A stretch of 64,000 nucleotides of DNA from Streptomyces phaeofaciens (lineage in GTDB: Bacteria; Actinomycetota; Actinomycetes; Streptomycetales; Streptomycetaceae). Below the pieces are notes generated by a model, which saw only the letters and a program-made list of their open reading frames with translations, was not told the origin of the DNA and searched no databases. Where the stretch lies: the NCBI RefSeq assembly GCF_014648915.1, contig NZ_BMSA01000001.1:372001-436000 (forward strand), in the 5' to 3' direction. How positions within the stretch are numbered: position 1 is the first letter of the stretch; the number at the start of each line of letters is the position of its first letter. Made by a program: the position numbers and the translations under genes. Shown in pieces: positions 7,527-14,678 of the stretch.

Positions 7527-8153
7527 ATGAGCGAACCCGCCGAGACCCCGCCGGCCCCGCGCCCCCGCGCCCGCAAGCGGCTGGGGTACGGGGAGGGCCG
7601 CGAGGCGCTGCTCCGGGCCGCCGTACGGGTGGTGGCGCGGCGCGGGCTGCGTCACCTCACCTACCGGGCCGTGGCGGAGGAGGCCGGGGTCACCCACGGC
7701 CTCGTCGTCCACCACTTCGGCTCCCGGGACGCGCTGATCGAGGAGTCGCTCGCATACGCGGTGCGCACCAGCCTCAGCAGCAGTCTCCTGGAGTCCGGCA
7801 CCGGCCGGCCCGAGGACTTCGTGGCGGGCCTCGCGGACATGGTGGAGGACGACCCCGACGGCCAGGCCTACCAGTACGAACTGCTGCTGGAGGCGCGCCG
7901 CAGGCCCGAGCTGCTGGCGCAGGTGCGTGAGCTGTACGACGAGTACTTCGGCGCCGCCCAGCGGGAGCTGAACCGGATCCTGCCCCAGGGCGCGAGCCCG
8001 GCCTTCAACCGGCTCGTCTTCGCCGCGCTGGACGGGCTGGTCCTGCACCAGCTGACCGGCATCGGCGACCGCGCGGACACCGAGGCCGCCCTCGCCGAGC
8101 TGCACACCCTCCTGCGGGACCTGGGCGGACGCCCGCCCGGGGAGCGCGACTGA
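7527..8153 (+). CDS. TetR-family regulator, likely repressor of the island
   Basis: The 208-residue protein has an N-terminal helix-turn-helix of the TetR type: LLRAAVRVVARRGLRHLTYR, then AVAEEAGVTHGLVVHHFGSR, the canonical recognition-helix region. The C-terminal ligand domain is divergent. It is the last gene of the ferredoxin-hpaEDG operon, 52 bases after hpaG, and a strong terminator at 8171-8196 follows it. The repeated 14-bp inverted repeats at 1719, 1826 and 8303 are plausible operators. If so, the gene is autoregulated through the promoter at 1797. The inducer is likely a pathway amine or acid, but nothing in the sequence shows which. Confidence 0.88.
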   Translation: MSEPAETPPAPRPRARKRLGYGEGREALLRAAVRVVARRGLRHLTYRAVAEEAGVTHGLVVHHFGSRDALIEESLAYAVRTSLSSSLLESGTGRPEDFVAGLADMVEDDPDGQAYQYELLLEARRRPELLAQVRELYDEYFGAAQRELNRILPQGASPAFNRLVFAALDGLVLHQLTGIGDRADTEAALAELHTLLRDLGGRPPGERD

Positions 8154-8170
8154 GCGTGCCCGATCCGCAG

Positions 8171-8196
8171 CCCCCCGTCGCGCCCGCGGCGGGGGG
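8171..8196 (+). terminator. Terminator after the TetR gene
   Basis: A 10-bp GC-rich stem (8171-8180 with 8187-8196, one mismatch) with a 6-base loop is followed by TTCT. It lies 18 bases after the TetR stop and separates this operon from the permease unit. Confidence 0.75.
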
Positions 8197-8263
8197 TTCT
8201 CCGTGACGCCCCGGGCCGGCGCCGTCCACGGTTTCCCGGGCGTAAATTCCCCGCCCCACCCCC

Positions 8264-8277
8264 TTGCCAGATGGATA
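8264..8277. promoter_or_regulatory. Degenerate copy of the second palindrome upstream of the permease
   Basis: TTGCCAGATGGATA keeps the TGGATA half site and the 2-base centre of the palindrome at 1779-1792; the other half matches only in its final CCA. It lies 26 bases before operator 3, compared with 34 bases in the divergent region. The TTGCCA at 8264-8269 could also be a -35 hexamer, though no convincing -10 follows at 17 bases. Confidence 0.3.
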
Positions 8278-8302
8278 GTTCCAGCCCACCATGAGGCAAC
8301 TC

Positions 8303-8316
8303 GTTTGGCTCTAAAC
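8303..8316. promoter_or_regulatory. Operator 3, upstream of the amine permease operon
   Basis: GTTTGGCTCTAAAC is the reverse-strand counterpart of GTTTRRMGCCAAAC; read on the minus strand it is GTTTAGAGCCAAAC. It shares 13 contiguous bases with operator 2. It lies 35 bases before the permease start and ties the uptake operon to the divergent catabolic operons. Confidence 0.65.
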
Positions 8317-8350
8317 GAAAACCCTCCCTTCCCCTCAGCAGGTGATCCGA

Positions 8351-9796
8351 GTGGACAGTCAGACGGTCGGCACAGCTCCTCAGACCGGAGAGGCCCCCCG
8401 CTCCGCGGCGACCCTCAAACGCAACGCCCTGGGTGTCCTGGGCATCCTCTTCTTCGTCCTGTCCGCCCAGGCGCCGCTCACCGGCATCGCGGGCGCCGTC
8501 CCGATCGCGGTCGCCGTGGGCAACGGCCCCGGCGCCCCCGCCGCCTACGCCGTCGCCGGCGCGGTGATCCTGCTGTTCTCGGTGGGATTCGTGGCCATGG
8601 GCCGCCACGTCGTGAACGCGGGCGCCTTCTACACCTACATCGGCAAAGGCCTCGGCCGCACCACCGGCAGCGGCAGCGCCGCCGTCGCGCTCTTCGCCTA
8701 CTGCACGGTCCAGGCCGCGATGTACGGCCTGTACGGCTTCACCGTCGCCGGCCTGGTCGAGCACTACGCCGGCGTCCACATCGCCTGGTGGGTGTGGTCC
8801 CTGGGCACCATGGTCGTCGTCCAGGTCCTCGGTGCCGCGGGCATCGAGCTGGGCGCCAAGGTGCTCGCGGTGTTCGTCCTCGCCGAGTTCAGCATCCTGC
8901 TCGTCTTCGCCCTGGTCACCCTGGTCAAGGGCGGCGGCCCCGAGGGCCTCGGCTTCACCCACACCTTCTCCCCGGGCGCCGTCCTCCAGGGCGCGCCGGG
9001 CGTGGCCCTGATGTTCGCCGTGGCGTCGATGTTCGGCTTCGAGGCCACCGCCATCTACGGCGAGGAGGCCCGCGACCCGCACCGGACCGTCCCACGCGCC
9101 ACCTATCTCTCGGTCGCGGTCGTCACCGGCTTCTTCGCCTTCACCTCCTGGATGCTGATCTCCGCGTACGGCCCCTCGAAGGCCACCGCGGCGGCCGGTG
9201 AGGCGCTGGCCGGCGGGGACTCCACCGTCTTCGTCTTCGCACCGATCGCGGACCAGTTCGGCGGCTGGGTGAACGACGTGCTGCCGGTCCTGCTCGCCAC
9301 CTCGCTCTTCGCCGGCATCCTCGCCTTCCACAACTCCGCCAACCGCTATCTGTTCTCCCTCAGCCGTGAGGGCCTGCTGCCCGCCCGGCTGCGCGCGGTC
9401 AACGACCACCACGCGCCCTGGGCGGCCGGGCTCGTCCAGACCGCGATCGCCGCCGTGCTGGTCGTGCCGTTCGCCCTGGCGGGCAAGGATCCGGTGCTCA
9501 CCCTCTTCTCCTGGTTCAGCGGCGTCGGCGTCCTCGCCTGCATGCTGCTGTACTTCCTGACCTCGGTCTCCGTGATCGTCTTCTTCCGGCGCGAGCGCCT
9601 CGACACCCGGGCGTGGAACACCCTGGTCGCCCCCGCCCTGGGCGCCCTCGGCATCGCCGCCGTGATCTGGGTGGTCCTCGCCAACTTCACCACCCTGATC
9701 GGCGGCGACAGCACCACGGCCGTCTGTCTCGTGCTGGCCGTTCCGGCGGTCCTGCTGCTGGGCGCCGCGACCGCCCGCCTGGTCCGCGCCCGCTGA
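8351..9796 (+). CDS. APC-family amino acid/amine permease
   Basis: The 481-residue integral membrane protein has about 12 hydrophobic segments and the APC-superfamily opening GILFFVLSAQAPLTGIAG, followed by YTYIGKGLGR; the central MFGFEATAIYGEEARDPHRT is the usual family signature. GTG 8351 is chosen over GTG 8342 because AGGTGA at 8340-8345 is correctly spaced for it. It is the first gene of an operon with aldehyde dehydrogenase and amidotransferase genes, an arrangement seen for putrescine (Puu) and other amine uptake systems, so it most likely imports the amine substrate of the glutamine-synthetase-like ligase. Regulation is probably through operator 3. Confidence 0.88.
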   Translation: MDSQTVGTAPQTGEAPRSAATLKRNALGVLGILFFVLSAQAPLTGIAGAVPIAVAVGNGPGAPAAYAVAGAVILLFSVGFVAMGRHVVNAGAFYTYIGKGLGRTTGSGSAAVALFAYCTVQAAMYGLYGFTVAGLVEHYAGVHIAWWVWSLGTMVVVQVLGAAGIELGAKVLAVFVLAEFSILLVFALVTLVKGGGPEGLGFTHTFSPGAVLQGAPGVALMFAVASMFGFEATAIYGEEARDPHRTVPRATYLSVAVVTGFFAFTSWMLISAYGPSKATAAAGEALAGGDSTVFVFAPIADQFGGWVNDVLPVLLATSLFAGILAFHNSANRYLFSLSREGLLPARLRAVNDHHAPWAAGLVQTAIAAVLVVPFALAGKDPVLTLFSWFSGVGVLACMLLYFLTSVSVIVFFRRERLDTRAWNTLVAPALGALGIAAVIWVVLANFTTLIGGDSTTAVCLVLAVPAVLLLGAATARLVRAR

Positions 9797-9802
9797 GAGC
9801 TC

Positions 9803-9840
9803 GTGTCACCTTCCCGGTCGCCCGGCCGGGGAGGTGACAC
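9803..9840. terminator. Long hairpin downstream of the permease gene
   Basis: A 15-bp inverted repeat (9803-9817 with 9826-9840, one mismatch) with an 8-base loop starts 6 bases after the permease stop. It has no T-run, as is common for Streptomyces terminators. With the second hairpin at 9861-9888 it may lower expression of the downstream enzymes relative to the permease. Confidence 0.55.
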
Positions 9841-9860
9841 CCGCTCCGACGCACCCCCGG

Positions 9861-9888
9861 CGGGGGCCCGCTCGCCGGCGGGCCCCCG
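9861..9888. terminator. Second GC hairpin before the aldehyde dehydrogenase
   Basis: A perfect 11-bp stem (9861-9871 with 9878-9888) with a 6-base loop ends only 20 bases before ATG 9909. It may act as an attenuator, protect an mRNA end or influence ribosome access. Confidence 0.5.
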
Positions 9889-9908
9889 CACACTCCCGAA
9901 GGACACCC

Positions 9909-11399
9909 ATGTCGGCCCTCACCCACGACGAACTCCTGAGCCGCGCGAAGGCACTGGAGTTCCCCGCCCACCATCACATCGACGGCACCGACGAACCCGG
10001 CTCCGGCCCCTCCTTCGCCGTCGTCTCCCCACGCGACGGACAGGTCCTCACCCGGGTCGCCGACGCGACCGACGCCGAGGTCGGCCACGCCGTCGCCGCC
10101 GCCCGCCGCGCCTTCGACACCGGCCCCTGGCCGCGCCTGGCCCCCGCCGACCGCGGCCGCGTCCTGCTCCGCATCGCCGACCTGCTGGAAGAGCAGCGGG
10201 AGCGGCTCGCCCTCACCGTCACCCTGGAGATGGGCAAGCCGTTCACCGACGCGTACGCCATCGAACTGCGCGCCGCGATCGCCACCTTCCGCTACTACGG
10301 GCAGCTCGCCGACAAGCTCACCGACGAGGCCCCGCACACCGCCCCCGACACCCTCGCCCTGGTCACCCGTGAACCGGCGGGGGTGGTCGGCGCCGTCGTG
10401 CCCTGGAACTTCCCGCTCACCCTGGCCGGCTGGAAGGTCGCCCCGGCGCTCGCGGCCGGCTGCACCGTCGTACTGAAGCCCTCCGAGTCCTCCCCGCTCT
10501 CCGCGCTCCTCCTCGGCCGGATCGGCACCGAGGCCGGGCTCCCGCCGGGCGTCCTCAACGTGGTCACCGGCGACGGACCGACCGCGGGCCGCGCGCTCGG
10601 CCTGCACCCGGACGTCGACGTCCTCGCCTTCACCGGCTCCACCGCCGTCGGCCGCCACTTCCTGCGCTACGCGGCCGACTCCAACCTCAAGCGGGTCTGG
10701 CTCGAACTCGGCGGCAAGTCCCCCAACATCGTCCTCCCGGACGCCCCCGACCTGGACCGGGCGGCGGCGACCGCGGCCTGGGGGATCTTCTTCAACCAGG
10801 GCGAGATGTGCACCGCCCCCTCCCGGCTCCTCGTGCACTCCTCCGTCGCGGAACGGGTCACCGAGGCCGTCGTACGGCGGGCGCGCGAGGTCCGGGTCGG
10901 GGACCCGCTCGACCCCGCCACCGAGATGGGCGCCCTGGTCGGCGAGGGACACCTGGAGCGGGTGCAGGACCACATCGGCACGGGCCTGGCCGAGGGCGCG
11001 CGGCTGCTCACCGGCGGCTCCCGCACGCTCGCCGGCACCGGCGGCACCTATCTGGAGCCGACGGTCTTCGACCGGGTGGGCCCCGGCACACGGCTGGCCC
11101 GCGAGGAGATCTTCGGCCCGGTCCTGTCCGTCCTCGCCTTCGACGACGTGGCGGAGGCGGTCCGGCTCGCCAACGCCACGGAGTACGGCCTGGCGGCGGG
11201 GCTGTGGACCGCCGACCTGTCCACCGCGCACACGGTGTCGCGCGCGCTGCGGGCCGGCACGGTCTGGGTCAACTGCTACGAGGAGGGCGATCTCACCGTG
11301 CCCTTCGGCGGGATGAAGCAGTCCGGCAACGGACGCGACAAGTCCGCCCACGCCCTGGAGAAGTACACCGAACTGAAGACCACCTGGATCCAGCTGTGA
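9909..11399 (+). CDS. PuuC-like gamma-glutamyl-aminoaldehyde dehydrogenase
   Basis: This NAD(P)-dependent aldehyde dehydrogenase has 496 residues. Catalytic Cys301 lies in NQGEMCTAPSR and the base Glu266 in LELGGKSPN; PWNFPLTLAGWKVAPALAAG and the C-terminal VPFGGMKQSGNGRDKS are typical of the betaine/gamma-glutamyl-gamma-aminobutyraldehyde branch. It lies between the permease and a gamma-glutamyl hydrolase gene and overlaps the latter as GTGA, so it probably oxidises the aldehyde formed from the gamma-glutamylated amine. It is distinct from the HpaE-like enzyme at 4223, so the island has two aldehyde-oxidation steps. ATG 9909 follows a GAAGGA ribosome site. Confidence 0.87.
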   Translation: MSALTHDELLSRAKALEFPAHHHIDGTDEPGSGPSFAVVSPRDGQVLTRVADATDAEVGHAVAAARRAFDTGPWPRLAPADRGRVLLRIADLLEEQRERLALTVTLEMGKPFTDAYAIELRAAIATFRYYGQLADKLTDEAPHTAPDTLALVTREPAGVVGAVVPWNFPLTLAGWKVAPALAAGCTVVLKPSESSPLSALLLGRIGTEAGLPPGVLNVVTGDGPTAGRALGLHPDVDVLAFTGSTAVGRHFLRYAADSNLKRVWLELGGKSPNIVLPDAPDLDRAAATAAWGIFFNQGEMCTAPSRLLVHSSVAERVTEAVVRRAREVRVGDPLDPATEMGALVGEGHLERVQDHIGTGLAEGARLLTGGSRTLAGTGGTYLEPTVFDRVGPGTRLAREEIFGPVLSVLAFDDVAEAVRLANATEYGLAAGLWTADLSTAHTVSRALRAGTVWVNCYEEGDLTVPFGGMKQSGNGRDKSAHALEKYTELKTTWIQL

Positions 11400-12112
11400 C
11401 GACGTCCCCGCGGCCGCTCATTGCGATTCCCGCCCGGTTCTCCGCCACCACCTCGGCGCTGCGCTTCGCCGCCGAGGTCAACGCCCGCGCGCTGGTGGAG
11501 GCGGTGTGGCGGGCCGGCGGCGAACCGGTCACCGTCCACCCCGCCGACCCGGCCGGCGCACCCGCCCGCCTCGCCCGTTTCGACGGTCTGCTGCTGCCCG
11601 GCGGCGGCGATCTCGCCCCGCACCGGTACGGCGCCGCCGGCACCCATGCCGCCGTCTACGACGTCGACGACCTCCAGGACGACTTCGACCTCGCCGCCGC
11701 CCACGCCGCCCTGGCCGCGGGCCTGCCGCTGCTGGCCGTCTGCCGCGGTCTCCAGGTCGTCAACGTGGCCCTCGGCGGCACCCTGGAGCAGGACATGGGC
11801 GGCCCGGACCTCGACCACCGCCACCGGGTGCATCCGGTGCGGGTCGCGCCGGGCACGGCGCTGGCGGCGGCGGTCGGCCAGAAGAAGGCGGACGTCTCCT
11901 GCTACCACCACCAGCGCGTCGACCGGGTGGGCGCCGGCCTCACGGTCACCGCCACCGCCGCCGACGGCACGGTGGAGGCGCTCGGACTGCCGGGCGCCCG
12001 GGGCTGGTTCACGGCCGTGCAGTGGCACCCGGAGGACACCGCGCACCAGGACCCCGCCCAGCAAGGGGTGTTCGACGCCCTGGTGGGCGCGGCCGCCGCG
12101 CGGCGGACCTGA
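11396..12112 (+). CDS. PuuD-like class I amidotransferase, gamma-glutamyl hydrolase
   Basis: The 238-residue peptidase C26/class I glutamine amidotransferase has the complete triad: nucleophile Cys116 in AVCRGLQVVN, and His211 and Glu213 in QWHPED. DGLLLPGGGDLAPHRYG is the typical oxyanion/entry motif. In the Puu pathway this enzyme removes the gamma-glutamyl group from gamma-glutamyl-GABA and releases glutamate. Here it would free the oxidised acid after the dehydrogenase step. GTG 11396 overlaps the previous TGA, so the two are translationally coupled. It converges on folD with only 2 bases between the stop codons. Confidence 0.88.
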   Translation: MTTSPRPLIAIPARFSATTSALRFAAEVNARALVEAVWRAGGEPVTVHPADPAGAPARLARFDGLLLPGGGDLAPHRYGAAGTHAAVYDVDDLQDDFDLAAAHAALAAGLPLLAVCRGLQVVNVALGGTLEQDMGGPDLDHRHRVHPVRVAPGTALAAAVGQKKADVSCYHHQRVDRVGAGLTVTATAADGTVEALGLPGARGWFTAVQWHPEDTAHQDPAQQGVFDALVGAAAARRT

Positions 12113-12114
12113 CG

Positions 12115-12963
12115 TCAGAGCCGCTCGGCGGCCTCGACCACGTTGGTCAGCAGCATGGCCCGGGTCATCGGACCCACCCCGCCGATCGGCGGCGCGAAGG
12201 ACCCGGCCACGTCACCGACGTCCGGGTGCACATCGCCGAGGACCCCCTCGACCGTGCGGGTCAGGCCCACCGAGAGCACGGTGGCGCCGGGCTTTATCCA
12301 GTCCGGGCGGACCAGGTGCGCCACACCGGCCGCGGCCACCACCACGTCCGCCTCGCGGGCGTGCGCGGCCGTGTCCTGGGTCGCCTCGTGGCACAGCGTG
12401 ACCGTGGCGTGCTCGGTGGCCCGGGTCAGCATCAGGCCCAGCGGACGGCCCACCGTGACACCGCAGCCGATGACGCAGAACTGCTGACCGGTGATCGGCA
12501 CCAGGTTGCGGCGCAGCAGGTCGATGATGCCGCGCGGGGTGCAGGGCAGCGGCGCCGGAATGCCCAGCACCAGACGGCCCAGGTTCGTCGGGTGCAGTCC
12601 GTCGGCGTCCTTGACCGGGTCGATCAGCTCCAGCACCGCGTGCGTGTCGATGTGGGCGGGCAGCGGAAGCTGCACGATGAAGCCCGTGCAGGCCGGGTCG
12701 GCGTTGAGCCGCAGCACGGCCGCCTCGACATCGGCCTGGGAGGCGTCGGCGGGCAGTTCCACCCGGATCGAGGCGATGCCGACCTGTGCGCAGTCCCGGT
12801 GCTTGCCGCCGACGTAGGAGAGGCTGCCCGGGTCGTCGCCGACGAGGATCGTGCCCAGTCCCGGGTGGATGCCGCGCTCCTTGAGCGCCTGGACCCGGAG
12901 GGCGAGTTCGTTCTTGATGTCGGCCGCGGCGGCCTTGCCGTCGAGAAGTGTTGCGGTGGTCAC
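12115..12963 (-). CDS. folD: Methylenetetrahydrofolate dehydrogenase/cyclohydrolase
   Basis: The 282-residue bifunctional FolD protein interconverts methylene-, methenyl- and formyl-tetrahydrofolate in the cytosol. Family signatures are present: [14 protein letters not shown] in the active-site region, [13 protein letters not shown], and the NADP-binding [14 protein letters not shown] followed by HEATQD. The C-terminus has [14 protein letters not shown]. Many FolD proteins have YVxxKxKxC with serine in the Rossmann motif (GRSxxVGxP); here that motif reads GCGVTVGRP, so this may be a divergent or second copy. The start is GTG 12963. It lies downstream of the MarR gene on the same strand, with a short 11-bp tandem repeat between them. 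Confidence 0.93.
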   Translation of the reverse strand: MTTATLLDGKAAAADIKNELALRVQALKERGIHPGLGTILVGDDPGSLSYVGGKHRDCAQVGIASIRVELPADASQADVEAAVLRLNADPACTGFIVQLPLPAHIDTHAVLELIDPVKDADGLHPTNLGRLVLGIPAPLPCTPRGIIDLLRRNLVPITGQQFCVIGCGVTVGRPLGLMLTRATEHATVTLCHEATQDTAAHAREADVVVAAAGVAHLVRPDWIKPGATVLSVGLTRTVEGVLGDVHPDVGDVAGSFAPPIGGVGPMTRAMLLTNVVEAAERL

Positions 12964-13027
12964 GGGTGAACGAGCCCTTCGGGAGAGAACGACGGTCCTG
13001 CCATCGTACGACCCGGCCGGACCCCGC

Positions 13028-13053
13028 GATCTCCGGGCGATCTCCGGGCGATC
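13028..13053. repeat. 11-bp tandem repeat between MarR gene and folD
   Basis: GATCTCCGGGC occurs at 13028-13038 and 13039-13049. A third partial copy starts at 13050 and runs into the MarR stop codon. The first base of each copy is 11 bases from the next. Its function is unknown; simple slippage is the easiest explanation. Confidence 0.6.
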
Positions 13054-13626
13054 TCAGGCCCTGGGCCGCCGGCCGCTGCGCCGGGGCGCCGGTTCCGCGC
13101 CGTCGAGCAGGGTGTGCCGGCGCTCCTCGCCGTGTTCCTCGACCTGGAGCACCACCTGCCGCAGCGCCTGGGCGAGCCCGCGGCACTCCTCGTCGTCGAG
13201 CCGGCCGGTGACGAACGCCTCCTCCTCGTTGAACTGCGGGAACAGCCGTCGCATCAGCTCCTCGCCCTCGTCGGTGAGGCTGAGCAGCACGAGCCGGCCG
13301 TCGCTCGGATGGGCCGCCCGGTGCAGCAGCCCCCGGGCCTGAAGGGTGCGCGCCACCCCGGTCAGCGTGCCCTTGGAGATCCCCGCTTCCTCCGCCACGT
13401 GCCGGGTCTCCGACTCGCCCCACACCCAGACGACCCAGAGCACCACGAACGCCGTCCAGGTGAGGTCGGACCCGCGCAGCACCGAGTTCTCCAGGTGCTG
13501 GCGCACCGCCGAGGCGGCCCGGTAGATGTTCGCCACCGCCGCCATCTGCTCCCGGCGGATCGGGATCCCGCCGAGCTTCGCCGACGCGAGCCCCTCTGCT
13601 TCGGTGATGGAACGCTGGCCGGGCAC
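13054..13626 (-). CDS. MarR-family transcriptional regulator
   Basis: The 190-residue protein has a winged helix typical of MarR proteins: LTWTAFVVLWVVWVWG, then the recognition region ETRHVAEEAGISKGTLTGVA, and the wing LLHRAAHPSDGRLVLLSLTD with the conserved DGR. A helical dimerisation region follows and the C-terminus is basic (RRSGRRPRA). GTG 13626 is preferred because AAGGAG precedes it at the right distance; the ORF upstream of it has no ribosome site and crosses the likely promoter. It is divergent from an ATP-grasp gene, and paired GTACGGA boxes lie in the shared intergenic space, so it may control both. Confidence 0.88.
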   Translation of the reverse strand: MPGQRSITEAEGLASAKLGGIPIRREQMAAVANIYRAASAVRQHLENSVLRGSDLTWTAFVVLWVVWVWGESETRHVAEEAGISKGTLTGVARTLQARGLLHRAAHPSDGRLVLLSLTDEGEELMRRLFPQFNEEEAFVTGRLDDEECRGLAQALRQVVLQVEEHGEERRHTLLDGAEPAPRRSGRRPRA

Positions 13627-13673
13627 GGGCGGCTCCTTCGGATCGCGCTCCGGGGCACGGCACCCCGGTGGTC

Positions 13674-13695
13674 GTACGGACTCAAATTGTACGGA
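13674..13695. promoter_or_regulatory. Direct repeats and -10 box in the MarR/ATP-grasp divergent region
   Basis: GTACGGA occurs at 13674-13680 and 13689-13695, 15 bases apart. Between them the minus strand carries TACAAT (13691-13686), a good -10 hexamer for the MarR gene. The -35 is not obvious. The arrangement suggests a regulator site overlapping the marR promoter. Confidence 0.4.
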
Positions 13696-13789
13696 GGTCC
13701 GGCCCCCGACCGGCACGCCCGCCGCCCCGACGTAACCTTTCCGCACCGCACCGCACCCGCACCCCTCCCCACCCCGCGAGGAGCCCCGC

Positions 13790-14620
13790 ATGTCCGCCGC
13801 CGCCCGCCCCCGCCTCCTGTACGTCACCGACCTGGCGTACCCGGCCCGCGGGCGCCGCTACTGCGACGAGGACATCCACCTCACCTCCCGGCTGCGGGCC
13901 CACTTCGACCTGGCCCTGTGCCATCCGCTCGACGCGGCCCGGCTGATGGACGGCTTCGACGCCGTCGTCGTCCGCAACAGCGGCCCCGTCCTGGGGTACG
14001 CCGCCCAGTACCGGGCGTTCCGCGAGCACGCGACCCGTACCGGGGCGCGCGTCTACAACCCGCTCACCGGCAAGGCCGACATGGCCGGCAAGCAGTACCT
14101 CCTGGAGCTCACCGAGGCCGGCTTCCCGGTCATCCCCACCGTCGACCGCGCGGACGATCTGCACCGCCTCCCGGCGGCGGACCGTTACGCCGTGAAGCCC
14201 AAGCTCGGCGCCGACTCCATAGGCCTGGAGTTCGTCACCGCCGACCTGCTGCCCGCGCTCACCTACGGGTCGATCCTGGTCCAGCCCCGGGTGGAGTTCT
14301 CCTACGAGGTCTCCTTCTATTTCGTCGACCACGACCTCCAGTACGCGCTGTACGCCCCGGACCCGGCCCGCCGCTGGGACCTCCAGCCGTACGCGCCGAC
14401 CGCGGAGGACCGGGAGTTCGCCCGCCGCTTCATCGAGTGGAACGGTCTCGCGCACGGCATCCAGCGGGTCGACGCCTGCCGGGCCCCCGGGGGCGAGCTG
14501 CTGCTGGTGGAGCTGGAGGACCTCAACCCGTACCTGTCCCTGGACGTCCTCGACGACGCCGGACGGGACGCCTTCGTCGCCGCGACCACCCGTTCCCTGC
14601 ACCGCTTCCTCGCCGGCTGA
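13790..14620 (+). CDS. ATP-grasp-like protein of unknown substrate
   Basis: The 276-residue protein resembles the ATP-grasp ligase fold (RimK/glutathione-synthetase-like). There is an N-terminal pre-ATP domain, a central DRYAVKPKLGADSIGLEF that matches the lysine-bearing ATP-binding strand, ILVQPRVEFSYEVSFYFVD, and a C-terminal LLLVELEDLNPYLSLDVL resembling the metal-binding E-x-N motif. Such enzymes join a carboxylate to an amine or thiol with ATP. No partner gene (precursor peptide, cyclase or amino acid enzyme) is adjacent, so the product cannot be inferred. ATG 13790 follows GAGGAG. It is divergent from the MarR gene and followed closely by a peptidoglycan-binding membrane protein gene. 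Confidence 0.7.
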   Translation: MSAAARPRLLYVTDLAYPARGRRYCDEDIHLTSRLRAHFDLALCHPLDAARLMDGFDAVVVRNSGPVLGYAAQYRAFREHATRTGARVYNPLTGKADMAGKQYLLELTEAGFPVIPTVDRADDLHRLPAADRYAVKPKLGADSIGLEFVTADLLPALTYGSILVQPRVEFSYEVSFYFVDHDLQYALYAPDPARRWDLQPYAPTAEDREFARRFIEWNGLAHGIQRVDACRAPGGELLLVELEDLNPYLSLDVLDDAGRDAFVAATTRSLHRFLAG

Positions 14621-14678
14621 ACCCCGCCGCCCGCGCGCCCGTATCTCTCCCCGGGGACACGGACGGAGGGAGACCAGC

